DNA of 41,625 nucleotides from Myxococcales bacterium (GCA_025359105.1 JANYHK010000072.1:1-41625); one strand, 5' to 3'; numbered from the stretch's first letter, positions 1-7,798 are shown. The notes: generated by a model not told the origin, from the letters alone. Made by a program: numbers and translations.

Positions 1-208
1 GCATGAGCCCGCTCGTCATGGCAGAGAGCAGTGCCTCGCACGCGGCCGTTCTCATCGTTGAACACGAGGAGGGAGCTTCGAGCGTGCGGCAAGCGACGAC
101 CAGAAGTTCGGAGGCCATCCGTGACCTACAACGGAGCGAGCATGACGATCAAAGCGGGGACGACGAACACCGTTGGACGCTCACCGGGGGAGGACTACGC
201 TGCCGAGC

Positions 209-790
209 ATGCCCCGGCGGCTCCTCGTCTTCGTGCTGTTCGTCGTCGGCCTCGTCCTGCCGACGATCGCGTCGGCCCGGACGCCGGGCTACGCCGGAAC
301 TCGCGTCGGGGCCTTCGACCTCGCCGTCCACGTCGGCGTCGGGCTCTCCGTCGATCAAGCCGCCGAGAAGCATCGAGGAATCGGCTTCACGTGCGACGAG
401 ATCGCATCGGGATCACCCCATGCCGCAGAGGGTGCGGGGGCGCTGCGGTTTAGTCAAACGACGGCAAGCACAGCATTCAGCGCGGACGGCGCGTTTGCTG
501 GGAAGACCATCGGCGGTCTCGCAGCGGACCTACGAGCGGGAACGGTGGCCGCGAGCGACGTGCCGGTTGGGTACGTCAACCTGGGCGGGAACAGCCTGAT
601 CGTGAACACGAGATCGTCCCTCGCGTTGACCCGAGCCGGGATTCCTCAAAGTGGGTGGACGATGATCGACATGACCGCGACGGACGGCGCTGCGATTCAA
701 GCCCGCCTGCTCAGGAACGGGCTCACGCTCGAAGGCACGCCAACCCTTCGGATCACGGGGCTGGGCAGCGGCGCCAGCAGCTTGGAATAG
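209..790 (+). CDS. Secreted polymorphic-toxin-like C-terminal domain protein
   Basis: About 193 residues. The N-terminus is a basic start plus a hydrophobic stretch (MPRRLLVFVLFVVGLVLP, then an ASA site), which looks like a signal peptide. The C-terminal half (roughly residues 95-185) has the pattern F-S-A-x-G-x-F-A-G-K-T-I, then LRAG, DVPV, NTRSSLAL and RAGIP, then W and D-x-T. I associate this pattern with C-terminal toxin modules of Rhs and other polymorphic toxins. No Rhs/YD repeats are present, so it is an orphan tip or a stand-alone effector. It ends 9 bp before the next gene, a probable immunity gene, which supports the assignment. ATG 209 begins the signal peptide; an upstream start at 173 is possible. 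The catalytic activity is unknown. Confidence 0.55.
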   Translation: MPRRLLVFVLFVVGLVLPTIASARTPGYAGTRVGAFDLAVHVGVGLSVDQAAEKHRGIGFTCDEIASGSPHAAEGAGALRFSQTTASTAFSADGAFAGKTIGGLAADLRAGTVAASDVPVGYVNLGGNSLIVNTRSSLALTRAGIPQSGWTMIDMTATDGAAIQARLLRNGLTLEGTPTLRITGLGSGASSLE

Positions 791-799
791 GAGCGGGAC

Positions 800-1183
800 A
801 TGACGACCAACGTGCAGTGGACGCTTCCGGTGCCTTCAACGGCTCTTCTCGACGGCGGGCCGGTCTTCGAGAAGAGGCTCGGCCGGGAGATAGCCCTGCG
901 TTTCTCGTACGAGTCGGAGGGCGATGGGCGCCGGACGAGCGGCGTCGTCTTCCAGGGGGTCGAGGCTTTCAAGTGCACATACTACCGCGCACGGGACGCC
1001 TCGATGCTCGAAGCCTACGACAAGCTCGTGGATCGGGGGCCGAGCGCATGGCTCGAAGAGGTGCGCTCGAACTTGAAGAGGAGCGGCGGTAACGCGCACG
1101 GGCTCGTCCACATGATGATCAACTTCGACGACGGCCCGACGTACGAGATCGTGTGCCGGTCTTTCCGCGTCGAGGAGAAGTAG
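800..1183 (+). CDS. Probable immunity protein for the upstream toxin-like gene
   Basis: 127 residues, no signal peptide or membrane segment, acidic, with the short open alpha/beta look of immunity proteins. Visible motifs include GVEAFKCTYYRA in the middle and YEIVCRSFRVEE at the C-terminus, which resemble uncharacterised immunity-type proteins found next to Rhs toxins. It starts 9 bp after the toxin-like gene and ends 12 bp before kptA, so the three genes are probably one transcript. Cytoplasmic localisation with a secreted partner fits a toxin/immunity pair. Function is inferred from context and general resemblance; no enzyme motif is visible. Confidence 0.55.
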   Translation: MTTNVQWTLPVPSTALLDGGPVFEKRLGREIALRFSYESEGDGRRTSGVVFQGVEAFKCTYYRARDASMLEAYDKLVDRGPSAWLEEVRSNLKRSGGNAHGLVHMMINFDDGPTYEIVCRSFRVEEK

Positions 1184-1195
1184 AAGTCGAGCTTC

Positions 1196-1744
1196 ATGGT
1201 GAAGCTGGACGAGCTGAGTAAGGTACTGTCACACGCCCTTCGTCACGAGCCCTGGCTCTACGAGCTGGAACTCGACGACGAAGGGTGGGCCTCGCTCGAC
1301 GCCGTGCTCGGGGCGTTGAGGGAGGAGCGGGCGGAGTGGGGGGATCTGTCGAGGGCCGATGTCGAGCGCATGATCGAGTCGTCGTCGAAGCGCCGTCACG
1401 AGATCGTGGGGGATCGCATCCGAGCCCTGTACGGACACAGCGTGCCTGGGAGGCTTCGGCGCGAACGGGGGACGCCTCCCGTCGTCCTCTTCCACGGCAC
1501 CTCCCCCGAGGCGGCGAAGACGATCATGCACGACGGGCTGAGGCCGATGTCGAGGCAGTACGTACACCTCTCGGTCGATGTGGTGATGGCTCGGGAGGTC
1601 GGGCGGCGGAAGTCGAAGGCGCCGGTGCTCATCGAGATCGACGCCCGAGGTGCCCACGAGGCGGGCGCTGCCTTCTTCGAGGGAAACGAGAAGGTCTGGC
1701 TCGCAGACCTCGTGCCAGTGCGCTTCCTTCGCATAGCCTCGTAA
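1196..1744 (+). CDS. kptA: RNA 2'-phosphotransferase (Tpt1/KptA family)
   Basis: 182 residues, the normal length for this family. KptA/Tpt1 moves an internal RNA 2'-phosphate to NAD+, giving ADP-ribose 1'',2''-cyclic phosphate and nicotinamide. The N-terminal winged-helix lobe has LSHALRH (Arg16, His17) and the RALYGHS signature with Arg76 near residues 76-82. The ADP-ribosyltransferase lobe has FHGTS (99-103), Arg120, YVHLS (122-126) and EKVWLAD (165-171). All hallmark residues are present, so the enzyme should be active. It lies 12 bp after the immunity-like gene. Bacterial KptA usually has no clear tRNA-splicing role, so its place behind a toxin/immunity pair is notable. Confidence 0.92.
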   Translation: MVKLDELSKVLSHALRHEPWLYELELDDEGWASLDAVLGALREERAEWGDLSRADVERMIESSSKRRHEIVGDRIRALYGHSVPGRLRRERGTPPVVLFHGTSPEAAKTIMHDGLRPMSRQYVHLSVDVVMAREVGRRKSKAPVLIEIDARGAHEAGAAFFEGNEKVWLADLVPVRFLRIAS

Positions 1745-1865
1745 AGCTCAACGGACTCGATTTCCCATCCGACTGGCTTGTGGCTGCCTGAACGTCGAGC
1801 CGCACGCCGTGCGTGTGTCCGTTGAACGAGCCTTCGCGGCCCTCCGTGGGAGTCCCGAGAAGATA

Positions 1866-1917
1866 ATGGATCGGTTTTGGGGGCGCTCTCCGTGGCGACC
1901 CCAAGACCGCCGTCCAT
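1866..1917. repeat. Imperfect inverted repeat (hairpin) downstream of kptA
   Basis: The left arm reads ATGGA-T-CGGTTTTGGGG. The right arm reads CCCCAAGACCG-CCG-TCCAT. They pair over about 15 of 16 positions with a small bulge and a 16-nt loop. No T-run follows, so it is not a standard terminator. It could be a recombinase site, an element end or an RNA structure. Confidence 0.5.
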
Positions 1918-2042
1918 CGTCACCGACGACGTGGGCGATCCAAAAGGCGTCGTGCACGACCTTCATGGGAGGCCGGGATTTCAGCCCTCCCGTGAGCTGG
2001 AGATCGAGCACCCAAAAGCGCTCGCTTGTGACCGAAGGAGTC

Positions 2043-2058
2043 TTTGATCCTTTGATCC
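2043..2058 (+). repeat. Tandem TTTGATCC direct repeat upstream of recombinase
   Basis: Two exact back-to-back copies of TTTGATCC end 27 bp before the GTG start of the recombinase. A short duplicated site in this position could bind a regulator or the recombinase itself, or could be chance. Only the sequence is observed. Confidence 0.4.
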
Positions 2059-2085
2059 GAAAGTGTTCCGCTTGTAGTCCCCGAC

Positions 2086-2682
2086 GTGACCGCCGCCGTC
2101 CGAGTCCTCCGCTATCTCCGCGTAAGCCGCGCCGACCAGAACGTCGCCCTCCAGGACGACGAGACCGCAGAGCTGATCACGCGCCGGGGGTGGTCCCTGA
2201 TCGACACGTACATCGACCACGGCGTGTCGGGCTCCCGCGAGAAGAGGCCCGAGCTGGATCGCCTCCTTCGGGACGTTCGGCATCGCGGGAACGTGGTCGT
2301 CGTTTGGAAGGCGGACCGCCTCTTCCGGTCCTTGAAGGCGATGGTCACCACTCTGGACGAGTGGGCGTCCATAGGCGTGAACTTCGTGAGCGCGACGGAG
2401 GCGTTCGACACGACGACGGCTCAGGGCCGCTTGCTCATGCACTTGACCTCGGCGTTCGCCGAGTTCGAGCGGAACCTGATCATCGAGAGGACCAAGGCCG
2501 GGATCGCGGCGGCGAAGCGGAGGAACGTCCACTGTGGTCGTCCTCGCGTTCGCCTCGACGACGATCAGCTTCGCGAGCTTCGAGCCGGTGGCATGTCCGT
2601 TCGGAAGATCGCCCAGAGCCTCCACGTCGGCATCTCGACCGTCCAGCGCCGCCTCCTGACGATCGCGGAGGTCGCCGCGTGA
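2086..2682 (+). CDS. Serine recombinase / resolvase-family site-specific recombinase
   Basis: 198 residues, GTG start, typical resolvase/invertase length. The catalytic domain opens with YLRVSRADQN, giving nucleophile Ser14. It continues with the GVSGS and RPELDRLLRDV motifs, then VVVWKADRLFRSL (about 75-90). It ends with the long E-helix region EFERNLIIERTKAG. The C-terminus (about 170-192) is a helix-turn-helix, GMSVRKIAQSLHVGISTVQRR, for DNA binding. It catalyses cut-and-rejoin of DNA through a Ser-linked intermediate. No transposase or invertible segment is obvious nearby, but the location beside toxin/immunity genes fits a mobile or plastic segment. It probably remains active because every core motif is intact. 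Confidence 0.93.
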   Translation: MTAAVRVLRYLRVSRADQNVALQDDETAELITRRGWSLIDTYIDHGVSGSREKRPELDRLLRDVRHRGNVVVVWKADRLFRSLKAMVTTLDEWASIGVNFVSATEAFDTTTAQGRLLMHLTSAFAEFERNLIIERTKAGIAAAKRRNVHCGRPRVRLDDDQLRELRAGGMSVRKIAQSLHVGISTVQRRLLTIAEVAA

Positions 2683-2780
2683 GCCGACCTCCGAAGCTCG
2701 ACGAAGCGGTCCTCGCCGACCGCGACGCCCTGGGGACCGCCATCGATCGCGTGCTGCTCAAGTCGGCCGACATCCTCAAT
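2679..2780 (+). pseudogene. Possible decayed gene overlapping the recombinase stop
   Basis: A GTG at 2679 overlaps the recombinase TGA as GTGA, the usual form of translational coupling. It opens a frame beginning SRPPKLDEAVLADRD. About 34 codons look protein-like, then the composition changes at around 2780 and the frame runs antisense through the LuxR gene. I read this as the head of a small partner gene truncated by rearrangement. Chance is a real alternative. Confidence 0.25.
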
Positions 2781-2878
2781 GTAACGACGTGCGCGCCGAG
2801 TCCATGCGCGGTGTCGGTTCCGTCGAGCTCGGCCGAAAGCGAGCCTAGTGTGTCGTCGCGCGCTAGCTTCGCAAGGAC

Positions 2879-2896
2879 CCCAGGGATCTCCCTGGG
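2879..2896 (-). terminator. Hairpin just downstream of the LuxR-type gene
   Basis: A perfect CCCAGGG / CCCTGGG stem with a 4-nt ATCT loop lies 6 bp past the stop of the minus-strand regulator. The trailing T-run on the minus strand is poor (GTCCTTG), so it may act as a weak or factor-assisted terminator. It also marks the boundary with the accessory segment. Confidence 0.5.
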
Positions 2897-2902
2897 TTCT
2901 GC

Positions 2903-3832
2903 TCAGAGTCGCTCGGACGCCGAGCCGGCCCCTTCGAGCTGCCAGAGCAGATGGATCAACTCCGTGCGTGTCTTGGCGAGGGACTTCTTCATCACGCCCG
3001 TGACATGCATCTCGACGGTCTTTGCCGCGCAGCCAAGCTCCGCAGCGATGTCCTTGTTGGGAAGACCGCGCACGACCAACTTCACGACCTCGGCCTCCCG
3101 CCTCGTGAGCGCCCATCGAAACTGGGCCAGCGTGATCGCGCGATCGGGCGCTCCGATAGCTCCGATCCTCTGCGGATCTGCGGACGAGCGCGTTGCCGAT
3201 GCGCGTTCGATGGTCGCCGCGTCGGTCGCGAGCTCGTCTGCCGCGAACCGCGCGAATGCCTCGACCGCGATTGCGCGGGCGCTCGCCGAGACCGATTTCG
3301 GCGCGGGCATGCGCATCAAAAAATCCCCACGTCTTGGCTCCACGGCGACCGCGAGCATCTCCGCCGGAGGCAGCCCGAGTCGGCACGGGGTAGTCCTCCA
3401 GGCTCCCGCCGCAGCGGCGAAGACCGAGGTGGCCCCTCGGTAATCTCCGGGGACGGAGTGGACGACGTGAAGGAGGCCGCCCGGAAGGGCTTCAAACTGG
3501 ACACTCATGCAGGGCCAGATACGCGGATCGAGTGTGCGAGCAAAGAAGCGCGCGAGCCGGATCGGCGTGATGAAAAGAGCTGCGAAGGATGACAGGAGCG
3601 GCGTGACCGCGGGGATCTGACTGGCGGCCTCCGCCAGGGCGTCGTCGCCGCCAAGCGTGTCGCGGAGCCGCTCGACGAGATCAACGTAAGCGCTCCACGA
3701 GACGGGCACTTCTCGCTCGCCCACCGAGGCAGCAAGCGGCCACCCTCGAAGAAGTCGCGCACGCGAGATGCCATGACGCTCGCCGAGCTTCACCAGGATC
3801 TGCACCGCGAACATGTCGACGTCTTTGCGCAC
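2903..3832 (-). CDS. LuxR-type transcriptional regulator with sensory N-terminus
   Basis: 309 residues. The C-terminus (about 240-300) is a LuxR/NarL helix-turn-helix: LTRREAEVVKLVVRG, then NKDIAAELGCAAKTVEMHV, then a basic recognition end. The N-terminal 200 residues lack a receiver domain. Their pattern (GERHGISRARLLRGWPL, then VSWSAYVDLVERLRD) resembles the arabinose-binding-like sensor domain found in some AraC-type regulators, so it may bind a small molecule. It is a single gene divergent from the HEAT-repeat gene, with 154 bp between them. The GTG at 3832 gives the longest form; ATG 3814 (MFAVQILV) is an equally credible start. Neither has a clear Shine-Dalgarno. Target genes are unknown. 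Confidence 0.85.
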   Translation of the reverse strand: MRKDVDMFAVQILVKLGERHGISRARLLRGWPLAASVGEREVPVSWSAYVDLVERLRDTLGGDDALAEAASQIPAVTPLLSSFAALFITPIRLARFFARTLDPRIWPCMSVQFEALPGGLLHVVHSVPGDYRGATSVFAAAAGAWRTTPCRLGLPPAEMLAVAVEPRRGDFLMRMPAPKSVSASARAIAVEAFARFAADELATDAATIERASATRSSADPQRIGAIGAPDRAITLAQFRWALTRREAEVVKLVVRGLPNKDIAAELGCAAKTVEMHVTGVMKKSLAKTRTELIHLLWQLEGAGSASERL

Positions 3833-3972
3833 GACGAAAGGTTTTCACGACCGCGCTCTCGTTGACAAGCGGGCCAGGTACGGTGTGCGTTCGGAGACCG
3901 TCCCGCAGATGAAGTGACCGTCGCTGCGGGCGCCATAAACACCAGACGCGCCCTCTGCTCCCAAAACCCGGT

Positions 3973-3978
3973 TAGTAT
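3973..3978 (+). promoter_or_regulatory. Possible -10 box (TAGTAT) close to the HEAT-repeat gene start
   Basis: GTTAGTAT (3971-3978) lies 8 bp before the GTG start at 3987, which implies a very short or absent leader. A TTGACA at 3862-3867 in the same intergenic region is too distant to pair with it. See the recurrent GCTANNNT box noted elsewhere in the window. Confidence 0.3.
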
Positions 3979-3986
3979 CGCCCGGG

Positions 3987-6119
3987 GTGAGCATCAACAA
4001 GACCAGCAGCCTGAGCGTCAGCGTTCAGGAGCAGGTCCTCGTGGACCTTGCTCGCTGGATTGCGCGCGCGCAGCAATACTCGGCGTCGCACCCGAGCTGC
4101 GCCGCGCTCGCCCACGAGACGTACGAGGCCGTATCGCGCGCGCTCGGCGAAGGGGCACCGGTCGAGTACACGATCACGCGGGACGACGCGTCGGTGGGCG
4201 GCGTCCCTTCGGTGCACCCGACGGTGCGCACCCGGATCGCGCCGTTTTTGCACGCGCGCGGCGCGCGGCTCTTGCGGTTCACGACCGGCGTCTCGAAGGC
4301 GGAGCTTTCTACCTTCGTCGATCTGCTGCTCCCGCTCCCGCCGAAAATCGCGGAGGGCGGCGGGCTCGCCAACATCGCGCGCGAGCGGGGCGTTTCGCGG
4401 GTCGAGATCGAGGAGATCGCGGGCGCGGTCACCGACGAGGAGCGGCACGCGCACCGGCGGCGTGAGGAGCTGAAGCGCTTCTTCGCGGACGCATCCGAGG
4501 CGGTCATCGCCGGGCGCCCTACCGCCGTCGACCCCGAGACGGTCGCCGAGCTCCTGGCGCGGCCGGAGATCGCGGCGGGGATCGTGGAGGAGGCGGCGCG
4601 CGGAGGGCTCGCGGAGGGCGCGGCGAGCCTCGCGCTCCTGGCCCGCCGGCACCCGGCGCGCAAGCACGCGGGGGACGAGGCGACGCGTGACGTGCTCGCG
4701 GCGATGTCGCCCGAGGCGAAGGCGCGGACGCTCCTGGGCTTCCCTGCGCTCATCGGCGAGCTTCGCGGAGCCCTCGCCTGGGCGTTCGCCGCGTTCGGCG
4801 AGAAGGATCTCGCGCGCTTCGTCTTTCCCGCCCTCCGCGCGAACGCGGGCGAGCCCGCGGCGGTCCTCTATGCGCTGAGCTTGCTCCTGCCGCGGAGCGC
4901 GCCTCGCATGGCCGTGCTTCGGCGCGTCGCGCTCCACCTCTACGATCTGCCGGACGACGAGGCCACGCGCGTCCTGGGAGACCTCGGCCGCCCGACGCCG
5001 GACTTCGACTCGTTCCGCGCCGAGCGCGAGGTGCTGGGCGACGCCGCGCGCCGGGCGCTCTCGAGCCGCGCGCCGCTCCTGGCGTTGCGCGGGCCGGCAC
5101 CCGGCCGTCCGGATGCGCCGATCGCCGCCGGACATGGGCGCATGCTCGCCGATCTCGTGGGCGCGAGCGCGGGCTCGTCCGAGTTCAGCGCGCTGTGTGA
5201 TCGACTCCCCGCCGCCGCGAAGGTGCTCGCGGAGCAGGGCGATCTCGACGCCACGCTCGGCATCCTCCGCGGCCTTGGCGGCGTCGGCGGCGAAGGGGAG
5301 GCCGCGGCCGTGGCCGCGATCGACACGATCGTGCCCCCCGAGGCGATCCCGAGCCTGCTCCCGGCTCTCGACGCCGCCGTCACCGACGCGGACGAGCGCG
5401 CGCTGGCCGAGCTCGGCGCGCTCGCGCGGTGCATCGCGCGTAAGAGCGCGGCGGCCGCGTGCGTGCACGCGGAGGAGACCGACAACCGCAAGATGCGCTT
5501 GCTCCTCCTCGAAGGGCTCGCGAGCGCCGGGCCCGCCGTCGTCCCGCTCGTGCGCGCGCGCCTCAAGTCGCCGAAGAGCGACGTCGTGCGAAGCTTCGTC
5601 CAGCTCACCGGGCGCGCGGGGGGTGTCCCGCGCGATCTCATGGGCGTGGCGCGGCACCCCGACGAGAAGGTGCGCGCCGAGATCCTGCGCACGCTGCGGC
5701 TGATGGCGCCCGACGAGGTGACGCTCGACATCGTCATCGGGTACGTCAACGATCCGTCGCCCGACGTCCGCCCCGGCGCGCGGGCGATGCTGCGCGGCGA
5801 GAACGTGGTGGTCGGCGGCGCCGCCGTGCCGCGACTCGAACGCCTCGCGCGCGACGAGAAGCTCGAGGACGACGTGCGCCGCGCTGCCCTCGAGGTCCTC
5901 GGGCGCGGCGCCATCGACGACGCCGCCGAAGCGCTCTATCGCTTCATGCAGCCCGACGGGCTCCTCGAAAGCAGCGCCGTCACTTCCCTGCGCGACGTCG
6001 CAGCGAAGGCGCTGCGCGACTCCCCGAGCGAGGCCGGACGGCGCCTCTTCGCGCGGGGACTGCGGGCATCGGTGCGGCGTGTCCGCAAGGCGTGCGAGCG
6101 CGCGGAGCGCGGCGAATGA
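3987..6119 (+). CDS. HEAT-repeat protein, first gene of an operon with an HD-GYP gene
   Basis: 710 residues, GTG start (MSINKTSSLSVSVQEQVLVD). It has no signal peptide, so it is cytoplasmic. The first about 150 residues form an Ala-rich helical domain with a YTITRDDASVGG turn. The rest is a solenoid of paired helices. The clearest HEAT-like repeats are at about 480-700, with motifs such as HPDEKVRAEILRTLRLM and DPSPDVRPGARAMLRG. HEAT solenoids are scaffolds; no catalytic motif is seen. Its stop overlaps the next gene's start by 4 bases (ATGA), so the two are translationally coupled and the proteins probably work together. The gene is very GC-rich and has long antisense open frames that are not genes. 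Confidence 0.85.
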   Translation: MSINKTSSLSVSVQEQVLVDLARWIARAQQYSASHPSCAALAHETYEAVSRALGEGAPVEYTITRDDASVGGVPSVHPTVRTRIAPFLHARGARLLRFTTGVSKAELSTFVDLLLPLPPKIAEGGGLANIARERGVSRVEIEEIAGAVTDEERHAHRRREELKRFFADASEAVIAGRPTAVDPETVAELLARPEIAAGIVEEAARGGLAEGAASLALLARRHPARKHAGDEATRDVLAAMSPEAKARTLLGFPALIGELRGALAWAFAAFGEKDLARFVFPALRANAGEPAAVLYALSLLLPRSAPRMAVLRRVALHLYDLPDDEATRVLGDLGRPTPDFDSFRAEREVLGDAARRALSSRAPLLALRGPAPGRPDAPIAAGHGRMLADLVGASAGSSEFSALCDRLPAAAKVLAEQGDLDATLGILRGLGGVGGEGEAAAVAAIDTIVPPEAIPSLLPALDAAVTDADERALAELGALARCIARKSAAAACVHAEETDNRKMRLLLLEGLASAGPAVVPLVRARLKSPKSDVVRSFVQLTGRAGGVPRDLMGVARHPDEKVRAEILRTLRLMAPDEVTLDIVIGYVNDPSPDVRPGARAMLRGENVVVGGAAVPRLERLARDEKLEDDVRRAALEVLGRGAIDDAAEALYRFMQPDGLLESSAVTSLRDVAAKALRDSPSEAGRRLFARGLRASVRRVRKACERAERGE

Positions 6120-7483
6120 TCAACCCGGGCAAGGACTACCTCACCCCGCGCGTCGCGGAGATCCTGGACGCCGCCGCGCGCGCGATCGAGCGGGGCGCCG
6201 AGGTCAATTGCGCGGAGGTGCGCGCGTTGGCACGGGACGTCGTCGCCCGCACCGACGCCAGGGACTTCAAGCTCGAGCAGCGTGCCTGGGCGAAGGGCGA
6301 GAGCGATCTCGCCGCCCACTCGACGAGCACGGCGCTCGTCACCGCGGCGCTCTCCGTGGCGCAGGAGCACCCCGCCGACACGTGCGTCGAGATCACCGCC
6401 GCAGCGCTCCTGCACGACATCGGTCACGCGCTCTTGCCGCACACCGTCGTCGCGGCGCCAGAGCCGCGCCTCGATGACGCGGCGAGAGCCACGTTTCGCG
6501 AGCATCCGCTCCTCGGCGCGCGCGCGCTCCTCGTCTCGGGGTGCCCTCCGCTCTGGGTCGCCGCGGCGCTCGAGCACCACCGCGGGGTCGACGGCAAGGG
6601 TTACCCCGAGCTCGCGTCGAACGCGCCTTCGACCGCGCTCGTGCGCCTCGTGTCGCTCGCGAGCTACATCGACCGCAAGCGCGCCACCATCGACGGCCGC
6701 GGCGACGAGCCCGAGCAGGTGCTCGCGTCCGCGCTCGCGCTGGAGGGGCGGTACTTCGAGCCGGGCCTCGTCCGCGTCGTGCTGCGCACGATCGGGCTAT
6801 TTCCGCCGGGGACGACGGTGGAGCTCTCGAACCGCGACGCCGCGCTCGTCGTGCGCGCCAACGCGGCCGAGCCGCTGCGCCCGCGCGTCGTCGTGCTCAG
6901 CGGCACGAGCGCCGGCGTCCGGCTGGAGCTCGCCGCGGTCGATCCCCACGAGCGGCGGTACGCGTCCTCGATCGTGCGCGCTATCCCGCCGCCGCTCCTG
7001 CTCCGGCCGCTGGGCCCGACGTCGAAGCCGCCGCCCGCGCCGCACGCCGAGCCCAAGTCCCGGCGCGAGGCCGCACCTCCGAGCGCTCGGCCCGCGTCCG
7101 CGCGTCCCAAGTCGATTCCGCCGAGCGAGCGCCCCGTTTCACGCCGGCGCGATCCGCGCGCGGAGGACGGACCGGCGCCGCCGCGCACCGAGGCGGTCGA
7201 GGCCCCCGCGCCCAAAAAGCGCGCGCCGGCCGCCGCGCGACGGGCCGCAAGCACGCCGCGTGCGAGGCCGAGCGCGCTCGGCGGCGATTCGATCCTCGAG
7301 ATCACCGTGAACGCGGCCCACCTCCCCACGCTGCGCCTCGAGACCCGCGAGAGCATCGTCCTTGCGCGCGTGGACGGAAGGACGACGGTCGGGGAGATCG
7401 CCGACGCGCTCAAGCTCCCCCTCGTGCAGCTGCTGCCGATCGTCACGCGCCTCCTCGCGCGCGGCGTCGTGCGCTGGCGGTGA
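6116..7483 (+). CDS. HD-GYP domain protein, probable c-di-GMP phosphodiesterase
   Basis: 455 residues. The HD-GYP domain spans about 60-260. His68 opens it, followed by LLHDIGH (His100, Asp101), His130, EHHRGVDGKGYP (His154, His155, Asp159, GYP 162-164) and Asp186. The metal ligands are intact. One change is His104, where HD-GYP proteins usually have Lys (HDIGK). Such enzymes hydrolyse c-di-GMP to pGpG or GMP. There is no receiver or membrane anchor. Residues about 300-390 are a Pro/Arg/Ala-rich linker. The last 50 residues (EITVNAAHLPTL to the end) look like a small winged-helix-like module with a DGRTTVGEIADAL core. It is coupled to the HEAT-repeat gene by a 4-base overlap, so that protein may be its scaffold or regulator. 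Confidence 0.88.
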   Translation: MINPGKDYLTPRVAEILDAAARAIERGAEVNCAEVRALARDVVARTDARDFKLEQRAWAKGESDLAAHSTSTALVTAALSVAQEHPADTCVEITAAALLHDIGHALLPHTVVAAPEPRLDDAARATFREHPLLGARALLVSGCPPLWVAAALEHHRGVDGKGYPELASNAPSTALVRLVSLASYIDRKRATIDGRGDEPEQVLASALALEGRYFEPGLVRVVLRTIGLFPPGTTVELSNRDAALVVRANAAEPLRPRVVVLSGTSAGVRLELAAVDPHERRYASSIVRAIPPPLLLRPLGPTSKPPPAPHAEPKSRREAAPPSARPASARPKSIPPSERPVSRRRDPRAEDGPAPPRTEAVEAPAPKKRAPAAARRAASTPRARPSALGGDSILEITVNAAHLPTLRLETRESIVLARVDGRTTVGEIADALKLPLVQLLPIVTRLLARGVVRWR

Positions 7484-7486
7484 CGT

Positions 7487-7600
7487 TCACCCCACGAGGC
7501 CGGCGGCGCGCGCCGCGATGCCGATGAGCGTGACGAAGGCGGTCGCGAAGGCCGCAGCGATCAGGATTCCCCAGAACGGTGCATCGAAACGCAGGGTCAT
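7487..7600 (-). CDS. Candidate 37-residue single-pass membrane microprotein
   Basis: An ATG at 7600 is preceded by GGAG at 6-nt spacing, a good ribosome binding site. The product starts MTLRFDAPFWGILIAAAF and continues as one hydrophobic helix (about residues 9-28) to a short basic/small-residue tail ending GLVG. It converges with the HD-GYP gene, with stop codons 3 bp apart. The composition is what one expects of a small membrane protein rather than an antisense shadow. No family is recognised. Confidence 0.5.
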   Translation of the reverse strand: MTLRFDAPFWGILIAAAFATAFVTLIGIAARAAGLVG

Positions 7601-7798
7601 GTCGGTCTCCGTGGGACAGGAAGGGGGCGCGACGGGCGCGCCTGGAGAAGAGCCATACACGACGCGTGCCACGCGCGCGGGCGCTCGGATCCATGGGTTG
7701 GCCGGGAATGGATGCGCCATTCGCGCAGCCGTTCCCCAGCGACTGCTCGAGTCGCGCAGACTCTCGACCGCCGGGACGGAATGGTGCACCCTGGGACC

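Larger units (their letters stand above)
1745..2085. other. Intergenic region between kptA and the recombinase
   Basis: 341 bp with no convincing coding sequence on either strand. It is less GC-saturated than the rest of the window. It holds one strong imperfect hairpin (1866-1917) and an exact tandem 8-bp repeat (2043-2058) just before the recombinase start. It could hold the recombinase promoter or its site of action; no consensus -35/-10 pair is clear. Confidence 0.6.

Noticed and set aside
1-118. Minus-strand open frame running off the window start (ATG at 118)
   Set aside because: About 39 codons only, no family resemblance, no ribosome binding site, and no way to see the rest.
1925-1940. 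Partial match (about 13 bases) to the 31-bp hairpin repeat
   Set aside because: Only the CGACGTGGGCGA core matches, without the paired arm; likely chance in GC-rich DNA.
1809-3443. Very long plus-strand open frame spanning intergenic DNA, recombinase and LuxR region
   Set aside because: It is out of frame with the recombinase and antisense to the LuxR gene, with Arg/Pro/Ser-rich shadow composition; only a short stretch from 2679 might be a gene remnant.
3972-5657. 561-codon minus-strand frame opposite the HEAT-repeat gene
   Set aside because: Extreme Arg content and no domain; produced by GC-rich third positions of the real gene.
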